NCBI GenBank assembly: GCA_963740675.1 | Contig: CAVUFS010000006.1 | Coordinates: forward strand, 1 to 64,000 | Direction: 5' to 3' | Origin: CAIKMD01 sp963740675 | GTDB taxonomy: Bacteria > Pseudomonadota > Alphaproteobacteria > ATCC43930 > CGMCC-115725 | Length of the DNA: 64,000 nucleotides | Part shown: piece after piece, positions 42,791 through 51,063 of the stretch | Position numbering within the stretch: position 1 is the stretch's first letter | How the letters are laid out: the number at the start of each line of letters is the position of its first letter | The notes under the pieces: generated by a model | Database searches by the model: none | What the model was told of the DNA's origin: nothing | Seen by the model: only the letters and a program-made list of their open reading frames with translations | Program-made: the position numbers and the translations under genes

Positions 42791-43642
42791 CTACTTGCCG
42801 AGTGCCGGATAGAGCGACAGCGCGGTCTTCGAGAAAATCCAATCCTGCTCGTCGGCCGAAAGCGTGGCGAAATTCTCGCGCGCCAGCGCCAACAGCGAGG
42901 CAAGCGTGCCTTCGGCGGCCGGGAAATTCGAGCCCCAGAAAATCCGTTGTGCCCCGAATTCATCGACCGCGCGGCGGAAGAAGCTCGCCGGCGTCGCCTG
43001 CCCGGTTTTTGCCGCCGCGAAAGTGTGCGGGCTGGCTTTGAGATAGACGTTGGGGAAGCGCGCCAGCGCCCAGAGGCTGGCAGCGCGCGCATAAGGCGAC
43101 CCGTCCGCGAGATCGGGCCGCGCGAAATGATCGAGCAGGATGCGCACACGCGGAAAACGCTGCGCCAGCATCTCGACTTGCGGCAGGGCTTTCGCTGTCA
43201 TTTGCAGACAGACCGGGACACCGATCTGTTGCACATACTCCCAAACCGGAAAGCTGCGCGAATCATCCAAGATTTCGAGCTGCTGGCCACCCATATTGCT
43301 GCCAGTGGTGAAGATACGCAGCCCGGTGATGCCGCTTTCGAGCCAATGCTTCAGAACAGCGACCGCATCGGATTCGAGCGTATCGACCGAGCATACGCCG
43401 GTGAAACGGTCGGGATGCGCGGTGACCGCATCGGCGACATAGGAATTGTCATGGCCATAGCAGGTCGACGCCTGAACCAGCACGGTGCGCGCAACGCCGG
43501 CGGCATCCATCGCCTTCAGCATCGCATCGACATCGATCGGCCTTGTCTGCGACCAATCAGAAGCGCGGCCGCCGATCGGCGTACGCGGATAACGCCGCAG
43601 ATCGGGCGCGATCACATGGGCATGGGTGTCGAATACGACCAT
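42791..43642 (-). CDS. Amidohydrolase-family (TIM-barrel dicarboxylate hydrolase-like) protein
   Basis: A 283-residue amidohydrolase-2 type protein, the group that includes PDC hydrolase LigI and decarboxylases such as gamma-resorcylate decarboxylase. The first metal/active-site motif is VVFDTHAHVIAPDLRRYP. Others are VRILLDHFARPDLAD and RIFWGSNFPAAEG, with Asn-Phe-Pro in place of Asp-Xaa-Pro at the usual catalytic Asp. I chose ATG 43642 for its AAGGA site and because the motif begins there. The ZnF-UBP gene ends 4 bp upstream on the same strand, so they may be co-transcribed. The substrate is unknown. Confidence 0.82.
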   Translation of the reverse strand: MVVFDTHAHVIAPDLRRYPRTPIGGRASDWSQTRPIDVDAMLKAMDAAGVARTVLVQASTCYGHDNSYVADAVTAHPDRFTGVCSVDTLESDAVAVLKHWLESGITGLRIFTTGSNMGGQQLEILDDSRSFPVWEYVQQIGVPVCLQMTAKALPQVEMLAQRFPRVRILLDHFARPDLADGSPYARAASLWALARFPNVYLKASPHTFAAAKTGQATPASFFRRAVDEFGAQRIFWGSNFPAAEGTLASLLALARENFATLSADEQDWIFSKTALSLYPALGK

Positions 43643-43646
43643 TCCT

Positions 43647-43928
43647 TCACTCCGCTCGCGGTGCCGGCTCGAAGAACAGCTCGTCCACATAGCACCAGCC
43701 CCAATCCTCGCCGGGCTGGAAGCTTTTCATCATCGCGTGCTGCGTCGCGTGGAAATGCTTGGTCGCGTGCTTGCCGGGCGATTGATCGCAGCAGCCGACA
43801 TGGCCGCAGACCAGGCACATCCGCAGATGCAGCCAGTGACCATGCGTCTTTAGGCACTCTTCGCAGCCTTGCGGTGTGCGCGGCGCGACATCGTGGATTT
43901 GGTCAAAATGATCACAGCGTTCGGCCAA
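43647..43928 (-). CDS. UBP-type zinc finger protein
   Basis: A 93-residue protein made almost entirely of a ZnF-UBP domain, the fold that in eukaryotic deubiquitinases grips the free C-terminus of ubiquitin. Zinc-ligand residues line up: Cys5, Cys22/Cys25 (GCEECLKTHGHWLHLR), Cys38/Cys41 (CLVCGHVGC), Cys46, His54 and His58/His60. The start is TTG 43928 (AERCDHFDQIHDV follows), with an excellent GGAAGGAGG site. The open frame extends upstream, but only as antisense-like sequence. It diverges from a cNMP-binding/TrxR-like gene, a recurrent bacterial pairing as I recall it. Its bacterial target is unknown. Confidence 0.87.
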   Translation of the reverse strand: MAERCDHFDQIHDVAPRTPQGCEECLKTHGHWLHLRMCLVCGHVGCCDQSPGKHATKHFHATQHAMMKSFQPGEDWGWCYVDELFFEPAPRAE

Positions 43929-44010
43929 GCTTGCCTCCTTCCGGAAGAACCGCGGATCGTGGCATTCTGGGTCGCGCGCGACCGCTTCACAACCGCGTCG
44001 GAGGCTAGAC

Positions 44011-45687
44011 ATGGCGATCATCGATACCCGCCGCAATCAGATGTATCCGGTGCTGGACGCGGCACAGATCGCAACCGCGAGCCGTTTCGCGAGTGGACCG
44101 GCAGAGGATTTCGCGCGGGGCGAGCCCGTTTTCACCATCGACGCCAAGGCAGGGCCAAGCTGGCTCGTGCTCAAAGGCTCGATCGAGGTCACGCGGCGCG
44201 ACGGGCTCAACGGTAGCGTTCCGGTCATGACCGAGCTTCCCGGGCAATTCTCGGGCGAGATCAGCCAGCTCAGCGGCCGCGGCTCACTCGCCGAAGGCCA
44301 TGCCGGCCCGGAAGGCTGCACTGCCCTGCCCTTCGATCCCGTGCATCTGCGCGCGTTGCTGATCGGCTCGGCCGAGCTCGGCGAAATCGTGATGCGCGCT
44401 TTCATCCTGCGCCGCGTCGCGCTGCTTGAAGCCGGCAGCTCGGGCGCCGTGCTGGTCGGCCGGCCGGGCATGCCAGAACTGACACGGCTGCAGAATTTCC
44501 TCCGCCGCAACTCCTATCCTTTCACTGTGCTCGATGCGAGCGATGACGATAAGGGCCGCGCGCTGATCGAGCGCCTCGGTGTGCAGCCGGAGGAGTTGCC
44601 GCTGGTCGTTTGCCCGAAAGGTGGCTTGCTGCGCCGTCCGAGCGACGCCGAGACCGGCGCGTTTCTCGGCATCACGCCGAAGATCGATACCTCCAAGCTC
44701 TATGACGTCGCTGTCGTCGGCGCCGGACCCGCAGGATTGGCGACTGCCGTTTATGGTGCATCGGAAGGCCTGTCGGTCATCGTTCTCGATCAACGCGCTT
44801 TCGGCGGCCAGGCAGGCGCGTCGGCGCGGATCGAGAATTATCTCGGCTTTCCGACGGGCATCTCGGGTCTCGCCCTCACCGCACGCGCCTTCAATCAAGC
44901 CCTGAAATTCGGCGCCGAGCTGGCGATCCCGGTCGAGGTCGAAAAACTCGATTGCGATGCGCGACTGCAAGACCCGAGCGCACCGTTACTGCTCCATCTC
45001 ACCAATGGCGAGACAATCCGTGCGCGTAGCATCGTTATTGCTTCCGGTGCGCGCTATCGCCCGCTTGCCGTACCCAACCTCGCGCAATTCGAAAGTGCGG
45101 GTGTCTCCTATTGGGCCTCGGCGATCGAGGCGAAGCTTTGTGAAGGCCAAGAGATCGCGCTGGTCGGCGCCGGCAATTCCGCCGGTCAGGCAACCGTCTT
45201 CCTCGCGCCACAAGTGAAGAAGCTGCATCTCATCGTGCGCGGCAAAGGCTTGGAGGCATCGATGTCGCGCTATCTCATCGACCGCATTGCCGCGCTGCCC
45301 AATGTCGAGCTTCATGCCGGCTGCGAGATCGTCGCGCTCGCCGGCGATGCGATGAGCGGGCTCACCAGTGCGACCTTCCGCTATCGCGCTGGCGGCGACA
45401 CCATCGAGCACCCGCTGCGCCATGTGTTCCTCTTCATCGGCGCGGATCCCAATGCCGATTGGCTGCGCGGCTGTGTCGATATCGACAATAAGGGCTTCAT
45501 CATGACCGGGTCGCAGAATTGCGCCGGCGGCGTACGGCTGCCGCTCGAAACCAGCCTGCCGGGCGTCTTTGCGATTGGCGATGTGCGCGCGGGCTCGACC
45601 AAGCGCGTCGCCGCCGCGGTCGGCGAAGGCGCCGCGGCGGTTGCGCAGATCCACAGCGTGCTGGGCGGAGTCGCCTCACGCGCGTAA
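44011..45687 (+). CDS. cNMP-binding/thioredoxin-reductase-like FAD protein
   Basis: A 558-residue fusion. Residues about 15-135 are a cyclic-nucleotide-binding-like jelly roll (GEPVFTIDAKAGPSWLVLKG, then PGQFSGEISQLSGRG). Residues about 140-225 are a thioredoxin-fold spacer without Cys-X2-Cys. Residues 230-558 are a thioredoxin-reductase-type domain with FAD site VVGAGPAGLATAVYGASEG, NADPH site ALVGAGNSAGQATVFLA, and the final IGDVRAGSTKRVAAAVGEGA. The redox CXXC of true TrxR is absent (YWASAIEAKLC), so it cannot reduce thioredoxin in the standard way. It is divergent from the ZnF-UBP gene. Confidence 0.87.
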   Translation: MAIIDTRRNQMYPVLDAAQIATASRFASGPAEDFARGEPVFTIDAKAGPSWLVLKGSIEVTRRDGLNGSVPVMTELPGQFSGEISQLSGRGSLAEGHAGPEGCTALPFDPVHLRALLIGSAELGEIVMRAFILRRVALLEAGSSGAVLVGRPGMPELTRLQNFLRRNSYPFTVLDASDDDKGRALIERLGVQPEELPLVVCPKGGLLRRPSDAETGAFLGITPKIDTSKLYDVAVVGAGPAGLATAVYGASEGLSVIVLDQRAFGGQAGASARIENYLGFPTGISGLALTARAFNQALKFGAELAIPVEVEKLDCDARLQDPSAPLLLHLTNGETIRARSIVIASGARYRPLAVPNLAQFESAGVSYWASAIEAKLCEGQEIALVGAGNSAGQATVFLAPQVKKLHLIVRGKGLEASMSRYLIDRIAALPNVELHAGCEIVALAGDAMSGLTSATFRYRAGGDTIEHPLRHVFLFIGADPNADWLRGCVDIDNKGFIMTGSQNCAGGVRLPLETSLPGVFAIGDVRAGSTKRVAAAVGEGAAAVAQIHSVLGGVASRA

Positions 45688-45709
45688 GGTTGCGCGAGAC
45701 GATGCGCGC

Positions 45710-46210
45710 TCAGAACTCCTTGCCGATCATCTGATCGACCGAGGCCTTGCCGCCGCCGCCGAAAAGGAAGGCAAGGCAGCACAGCCCGAGCAGCATCTCG
45801 AACTCGAAACCGCCGGCGGAGAGCCCGGGGAAGCCCGGCTGGATCGCGGTCGGCGCGAAGGCGATCATGCCGTTCGCCCATTTCACCACGAACACGATCA
45901 CGGCGAACTCGATGACGAGCGCGGCGGAAACCAGTCGCGTAAAAAGACCGATCGCCAGCAACGCGCCGCCGCCGCATTCGACCAAAGCGATGATCCAGGC
46001 CCAGACCAGCGCGGGTTCCAGATGAAGCTTGCCGGCGAGAAAGCCCGAAAGCCCGGCCGCGCCGCCCGCGAACACTTTCGGAAAGCCGTGCCGCACAATG
46101 ATGGCGCCGACGCAGAAACGGATGAACGGATAGGCATAAGGCGCGAGCGACGCGTAGTAGCGGCGCAGCGCGGGAATATAAGCTTGAGGCTCGTTTGTCG
46201 CGACGGTCAT
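45710..46210 (-). CDS. DoxX-family membrane protein
   Basis: A 166-residue, four-span DoxX protein (AYPFIRFCVGAIIVRHGFPK, LVWAWIIALVECGGGALLAI, RLVSAALVIEFAVIVFVVKW, MLLGLCCLAFLFGGGG). DoxX proteins associate with quinone or thiol redox in the membrane. An in-frame extension upstream is possible, but ATG 46210 has an AGGGGGAA site and starts just before the first span. It is convergent with the TrxR-like gene, 22 bp apart, so both may belong to one redox theme. Confidence 0.87.
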   Translation of the reverse strand: MTVATNEPQAYIPALRRYYASLAPYAYPFIRFCVGAIIVRHGFPKVFAGGAAGLSGFLAGKLHLEPALVWAWIIALVECGGGALLAIGLFTRLVSAALVIEFAVIVFVVKWANGMIAFAPTAIQPGFPGLSAGGFEFEMLLGLCCLAFLFGGGGKASVDQMIGKEF

Positions 46211-46401
46211 AACGTTCCCCCTGATGATTTCGTTTTGATAGAGTGCGTAACTGCCCGGGGAATTATAAAGCGGGCGCCATCGCGACTCCCGATCACAAAT
46301 GCGTGGATAACCGATTCGCCCACGCGCGACTCGTCTCTTGCCCGCAACGGGGCGCGGGTTGTAGAGGTGGGCAAACACCGCCAATCCGAGGGAGGAAGAT
46401 C

Positions 46402-47652
46402 ATGGCAATGAGTGCGAAGGCCGAGAACCGCGTCCGCCGTTGGCGCGAGCAGCGCTGGCTGCTCGATACGGCCGTCGCCGAGCAGGGAGTCGAATTCGAC
46501 CAGGCCCGCATCAATTACACCGCCGGCCCCGCGGGCCTCGAAGCCATGGGCGAATTCCGCATGACGGCGGCGCGCTGCAAGAAGATCAACGACATCGCGC
46601 GCGAATACGCCATCCAGGCGCAGCGCCGCGAGGCCAAAGCTCGCGCTTTCGAGGAACAGGGCCGCGCGGTCGCCGCGCGCGAGAGCTACATGATCGCCGC
46701 GATGCTGTGGTCAATCGCGCGCTGGCCAATCTTCGAGATGAACCACGAGCTCGAGCATCTCGAGAAGAAGATGAACGAGTGCTACGCGAAATACATCACC
46801 TACGCGGCGCATCCGATCGAGCGTGTCGAAATCCCCTTCGGCAACGGCCAATTCCTCCCCGCCTATCTCCATCTGCCGCACAAGCCGGCGCCGGGCGAGA
46901 AATTCCCCTGCATCATCGCCGTCGGCGGCATGGACGGCACGAAAGAGAATGCCTGCGCGATGTACGGCGACAAACTGCTTGAGCGCGGCATCGCGATCTT
47001 CGCGGTGGATGGTCCCGGCCAGGGCGAATGCTTCGCGCGGCGCGTGCTGGTCACCCACACCTCGCACATGGAAGCGGCCGAGGCGAACTACAAATTCGTC
47101 TCCAACCATCCGGCGATCGACAAGAACAAGATCGTGCTGCGCGGCTCATCCATGGGCACGTTCTTCTCGACCCAAGCCGCCTCTGTGCTCGGCAAGCGCA
47201 TCATCGCACTGTCGCAATCGGCCGTCTGCCACGAGCCCGGCCACGACACGATCTTCAACCACGCGCCGCCGTCGTTCAAAATGCGTTTTATGTATATGGC
47301 CGGCTTCGAGGACGAAGACGCCTTCGACGAATGGGTGAAGAAATGCGATCTCCGCCCGCTCGCCAAGGACATCGTCGTGCCCTACCAGGTGATCGCCGGC
47401 GAGGACGATCAACTCTCGCCGCTGCAATACACCCGCGAACTGCTGTCACTGGTGAAGACGCCGCGGCAATTCGTGATTTATCAGAGCGCCGTGCACGGCG
47501 TTTACAACGCGCCGTCGACGGTCGTCGGCGAGAATCCGCAAACCTTGCAAGCGGATTGGATCGCCGACCGCGTCGCCGGCAAGCCGATCGCGCGCTCGGA
47601 AGAGATCTTCATCGGCAATGACGGCCGCGCGACGGTGAAGCCGCTGGCGTAA
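46402..47652 (+). CDS. Alpha/beta hydrolase with helical N-terminal domain
   Basis: A 416-residue hydrolase. Residues 1-140 are a helical, charged cap (AQRREAKARAFEEQGRAVAA). The alpha/beta core shows FPCIIAVGGMDGTKENACAM, the nucleophile elbow VLRGSSMGTFF (Ser), VIAGEDDQLSPL (Asp) and QSAVHGVYNAPS (His). The layout is like 2,6-dihydroxypseudooxynicotine hydrolase and FrsA-type enzymes, which cleave C-C or ester bonds. ATG 46402 has a GGGAGGAAG site. It is divergent from DoxX and followed by two palindromic repeats. Confidence 0.87.
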   Translation: MAMSAKAENRVRRWREQRWLLDTAVAEQGVEFDQARINYTAGPAGLEAMGEFRMTAARCKKINDIAREYAIQAQRREAKARAFEEQGRAVAARESYMIAAMLWSIARWPIFEMNHELEHLEKKMNECYAKYITYAAHPIERVEIPFGNGQFLPAYLHLPHKPAPGEKFPCIIAVGGMDGTKENACAMYGDKLLERGIAIFAVDGPGQGECFARRVLVTHTSHMEAAEANYKFVSNHPAIDKNKIVLRGSSMGTFFSTQAASVLGKRIIALSQSAVCHEPGHDTIFNHAPPSFKMRFMYMAGFEDEDAFDEWVKKCDLRPLAKDIVVPYQVIAGEDDQLSPLQYTRELLSLVKTPRQFVIYQSAVHGVYNAPSTVVGENPQTLQADWIADRVAGKPIARSEEIFIGNDGRATVKPLA

Positions 47653-47665
47653 GAACAAAATCCGA

Positions 47666-47725
47666 AACCACCAAGACACGAAGGCACCAAGGAAATTTCC
47701 TTTGTGTCTTGGTGCCTTGGTGGTT
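47666..47725. repeat. Palindromic intergenic element, type B (ACCACCAAG/CTTGGTGGT)
   Basis: Two 30-bp arms face each other directly after the hydrolase gene. The left arm begins AACCACCAAG and the right ends CTTGGTGGTT. Outer 10 bp and inner 8 bp pair perfectly. In the middle the two 8-bp blocks ACACGAAG and GCACCAAG appear in opposite order, so the arms are related by a block swap. A strong hairpin with terminator potential is expected. Confidence 0.75.
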
Positions 47726-47754
47726 CAGATTTTCGAGCGCTGTCTTTCTTACAT

Positions 47755-47828
47755 CGTCATTCCCGCGCAAGCGGGAATCCAGAACATCTCGTCTGCTGCC
47801 CTGGATCCCCGCTTTCGCGGGGATGACG
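47755..47828. repeat. Palindromic intergenic element, type A-like (CGTCATTCCCGCG)
   Basis: The left arm begins CGTCATTCCCGCGCAAGCGG and the right arm ends CGCGGGGATGACG, pairing over about 28 bp around a loop of about 18 nt. The outer ends match the type-A element at 31473-31551 (CGTCAT...ATGACG). It lies immediately after the binding-protein stop at 47830, so it may be that gene's terminator. Confidence 0.78.
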
Positions 47829-47829
47829 G

Positions 47830-48774
47830 TTACTGTGGCAGCAGCTTCTCCGTATAAAGCTTCGACATATCGGGCGCGTTGGGCAGCGTCTTCATGTCGA
47901 CGAATGACCGTGCCAGCACGGCGAGCGCTTTCGGATCGAAGCGGCCCGTGGTCGAGAAATCGTTCATCGTCTGGTCGTAGTTCATCGCGACGATGTCCTT
48001 GTCCTGATGCATCACCGGCGCGGCTAACACGACTGTCTCGTCGCGATGCGCCCGCATCCAGTTGATCGTGTCGAACCAGCCGACGAGGAAGTGTTTCAAC
48101 ACATCGGGCTTGTCCGCGATCGACTTATTGGTCGCGAAGATCGCGTGGATGATGAAATCCGGCGCGACGGTACCGAAATGCACGACGATGCGCCCGGCCT
48201 TCTCTTTCTCGAGCTTCGCCGCGGTCGCGACGTCGATCACCATGCCATCCGTCGTGCCGGCGCGCAGGGAGGCCGTGCGGCCGGATTCCGAGCCGAGCGG
48301 CACGCCTTCGATGCCTTCAGGCCCCCAGCCCTGCTGACGCGACAGTTCCCGCACTAGCCAATCGGTCAGCGAGCCGACGGTCGAGAGACCGATCTTCTTG
48401 CCTTTGAGATCGGCGACCGCGTGCACCGGCCCATCGGCGCGGACGACCAACACCTGGCTGTTCGGCGGCCCTGCGAAGACCGCGATTGCGAGATCGGTAT
48501 TGCCCTTGGCGACGAAAGCGAGCTCCGGTCCAGAGCCCAAGCCGACATCGATCGCGTCGGCGCCGAGCCCTTGTTGCAGCTTCGCGCTGCCGTCGAAATC
48601 GACTTCCTCGACATCGACGCCATGCGCTTTGAAGAAACCCTTCTGCAGGCCGATATCGAGCGGCACGAAATCGAACGGTCCTGCGACCGCCTTGCCAACG
48701 CGGAGTTTGTCGTCCGCATGTGCCAAAGACGCGCCGAACATGAAAACACACAAGATCGCTGCCAGAACGCGCAT
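47830..48774 (-). CDS. NMT1/SsuA-type ABC substrate-binding protein
   Basis: A 314-residue exported binding protein. The signal peptide ends LAHA (about residue 20), and the mature protein has the NMT1 layout: LRVGKAVAGPFDFVPLDIGL, LQQGLGADAIDVGLGSGPEL, DLKGKKIGLSTVGSLTDWLV, and DGMVIDVATAAKLEKEKAGR. ATG 48774 has a GGGGGAG site. No ABC permease or ATPase is near. A second SBP and a dehydrogenase-like gene lie just upstream on the same strand (48947-50872), separated by a palindromic repeat. The ligand is unknown. Confidence 0.87.
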   Translation of the reverse strand: MRVLAAILCVFMFGASLAHADDKLRVGKAVAGPFDFVPLDIGLQKGFFKAHGVDVEEVDFDGSAKLQQGLGADAIDVGLGSGPELAFVAKGNTDLAIAVFAGPPNSQVLVVRADGPVHAVADLKGKKIGLSTVGSLTDWLVRELSRQQGWGPEGIEGVPLGSESGRTASLRAGTTDGMVIDVATAAKLEKEKAGRIVVHFGTVAPDFIIHAIFATNKSIADKPDVLKHFLVGWFDTINWMRAHRDETVVLAAPVMHQDKDIVAMNYDQTMNDFSTTGRFDPKALAVLARSFVDMKTLPNAPDMSKLYTEKLLPQ

Positions 48775-48828
48775 GCCCGAACTCCCCCGATGTTTTGATT
48801 TAATTGGTAGATGCCCAATTCAATATTC

Positions 48829-48914
48829 CCTCATCCCGAGCCTGTCGAAGGACTCGGAATGGATATGCAACACCGCATTTTCACCATGAGCCCTTCGACA
48901 AGCTCAGGGTGAGG
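48829..48914. repeat. Palindromic intergenic element, type C (CTGTCGAAGG)
   Basis: Arms of 27 bp at 48829-48855 (starting CCTCATCCCGAG) and 48888-48914 (ending CTCAGGGTGAGG) pair with four mismatches, all transitions that stay as G-U pairs in at least one transcript. It carries the CCTGAGCTTGTCGAAGG core found widely between genes in alphaproteobacteria. It lies between two minus-strand genes and could terminate or stabilise the upstream message. Confidence 0.78.
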
Positions 48915-48946
48915 ATGGGTGTTTTTCCTGGACCATCCGTCCGAAA

Positions 48947-49829
48947 TTAGCCCTTCACCTCCACGTCGGCGAAGGATTCGAAGAACTGCACGAGATGCTG
49001 GACGTCTTGCGCCGAAGCCGCGTTCCAGATTTCCGCGATGCTCGATCCGACGAAGGACGGCAGGCCAAGCGCATGCGCCGTCTCGGCGTAGAGTTTCATG
49101 TCCTTCGACATGATGCGCATCGCATTGCCGCCGAATTTGCGCGCCAGCACCGTGCGCGCGAAACGCTCTTCGGTCGTGACATTGCGGCCGCTGCCAGCAT
49201 TGACGATATCGAGCAGCAGCTTCGGATCGACGCCTGCCTTCACGCCCATCACCATCGCCTCGCAGGCGATGGTGAGACCGGTGATGGCGAGCGCGGCGTT
49301 GACGCATTTGCAGACTTGCGCGAGGCCCGGCTTCTCGCCGGCATAGAAGACGTTGCGGGTCATCGATTTGAAGATCGGCTCGACGCGCGTAAAAGCATCG
49401 CGCGGCCCTGCGGTGATCGTCGCCATCTTGCCCTCGGCGACACCGGCGCCACCACCGCCGCCGACAATCGGATTGTCGAGGAACTGGATATTTCGCGCGG
49501 CGAGACCGGCTGCGATCGCATCGATTGCCGCCATGCCGAGTGTCGAGGTTTCGACATAGATCTCGATCGCCTTGCCGGCGGTGACGCCGTCCTCCGCGAG
49601 CGCGACTTCCTGGCAAACCTCCGGCGTCGGCAGACAAGCAAAGACAATCGCGGCTTCATCGCCGACCGCGCGTGCCGAGCCGAGCGGCCGTGCGCCCTTT
49701 TCTTTGAGCGCTGCCATCGCCTTTCGTATCGGAATCGAAGATCGCGACGTCATAGCCCGCCTTCAGCAACCCGACGACGAAAGCGCCGCCGAGATTGCCG
49801 GTGCCGATAAATCCCAGCGTCTCGCTCAT
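48947..49829 (-). pseudogene. 3-hydroxyisobutyrate-dehydrogenase-family gene, +1 frame break
   Basis: It starts at ATG 49829 with MSETLGFIGTGNLGGAFVVG, an NAD(P)-binding GxGxxG fold. After IFDSDTK one extra base near 49721 shifts the frame. The other frame continues AMAALKEKGARPLGSARAVG, IYVETSTLGMAAIDAIAAGL, FLDNPIVGGGGGAGVAEGKM and VCKCVNAALAITGLTIACEA (with Lys as the family catalytic residue). The 883-nt span is 3n+1; mended length is 293 residues, normal for the family. Its start overlaps the stop of the upstream SBP gene (ATGA). The family reduces or oxidises beta-hydroxy acids such as tartronate semialdehyde. Confidence 0.8.
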
Positions 49830-50872
49830 TTGCCGCTGCGCCCGCCGCCCATCGCTTCCGGCGCTTCGATCGCATAACGGAAGTCGGTAATTTTGTGCGC
49901 ATCGACATGCATCTTCATCATGCCCTGCGCGTAGTACCAATCGAGCGCGCCTTGCACATCTGCGACAGAGACGCGTGCCTGCGGATCGAAATACGGCAGG
50001 CCGAGCTTCACGACGTTTTCCGAGACGCCCAGCCCTTTCGCGGCGATCGCGACCATCTCGGGCGCGGAAGGCTGGTCGGCGCGATTGCCGTTGGCATCGA
50101 GGAAAGCGGCATCCCAAGTCTGTTCGGCTTTTCGGAACGCGGCAAGGAAATGCTTGACCGCGTCCGGCCGATCATTGGCATCCTTCGTCGAGGTATAGGT
50201 GCCGTCGCCTTGCGCGTCACCAAGCTCATCGCCGAGCCAACCCAGCATATGGGCAGAATTCTTGTTGATGAGTGCGAAGGCGTTGCCGGAGCTCAGTAGC
50301 GCACCATCCGCCTGTCCGCCGGTGATCGCCGACCCGACATTAGGATTGGATTGCAGCGGCAGCACGCGCACGTCTTTGAGATCGACATTGTATTTCTTCA
50401 GCATGAGATAGAGCGCGTAATGCAGCGCAGTGCCGACTTGCGTGATCGCGACGGAATGGCCTTTGAGCGCCGCGATGCTCTTCACGCCCGAATCCCAGGC
50501 CTGGTTGGAGGCAATGAGACCGAGGCCTTGGAAGCCGGGCCGCTCCCACGTGCCCGCGCCGATCAGCTTCAGCACGCCGTTATCGGCGAAGGTGAAGAAC
50601 GCGCCGGTGAGGCCGCTCGAGCCGAAATCGACATCGCCCGCTGCGACCGCGACAGCTACGGGCTGCGCGGAATCGAAATGCACCAGTTCGACATCGAGGC
50701 CTTCGTCTTTGAAATAGCCTTTGGCATCGGCGACAAAGATCGGCGCACTGCCGAGCGACGAAACGACCGCGACTTTGACCTTCTCCGCAGCCACAGCGGA
50801 TTGCGCACCAAGCGACATTGTGACGAGCGCTGCGGCGAGCGCGATGCCGCAAGCGGCAGTGAACCTGACCAT
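49826..50872 (-). CDS. NMT1/SsuA-type ABC substrate-binding protein
   Basis: A 348-residue exported binding protein. The signal peptide ends SAVAA (about residue 29). The mature part shows VKVAVVSSLGSAPIFVADAK, FKDEGLDVELVHFDSAQPVA, VAAGDVDFGSSGLTGAFFTF, LKGHSVAITQVGTALHYALY and the C-terminal VADVQGALDWYYAQGMM. The frame extends eight codons further, but ATG 50872 has the GGGGAGG site. It overlaps the dehydrogenase gene by four bases, so they are translationally coupled, which ties uptake or sensing of a ligand to an oxidoreductase. No membrane components are near. Confidence 0.87.
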   Translation of the reverse strand: MVRFTAACGIALAAALVTMSLGAQSAVAAEKVKVAVVSSLGSAPIFVADAKGYFKDEGLDVELVHFDSAQPVAVAVAAGDVDFGSSGLTGAFFTFADNGVLKLIGAGTWERPGFQGLGLIASNQAWDSGVKSIAALKGHSVAITQVGTALHYALYLMLKKYNVDLKDVRVLPLQSNPNVGSAITGGQADGALLSSGNAFALINKNSAHMLGWLGDELGDAQGDGTYTSTKDANDRPDAVKHFLAAFRKAEQTWDAAFLDANGNRADQPSAPEMVAIAAKGLGVSENVVKLGLPYFDPQARVSVADVQGALDWYYAQGMMKMHVDAHKITDFRYAIEAPEAMGGGRSGK

Positions 50873-51063
50873 TTCGGAATTCCTCCCCCGATACAACTAA
50901 GGCAGAGCGTAGATAAGAAAGCCGAAGCCGCCAAGCCGCGCCGATTTGCTTGGCCGATCGCAACCGCTTGCGATATCGTGATGGAAGCGCGTTACGGGCG
51001 TTCAGGCGCCAAGATCCGCAGCGAAAGCGGACGGCGCGACAAGACAAATAGGGAGAGACGGCC

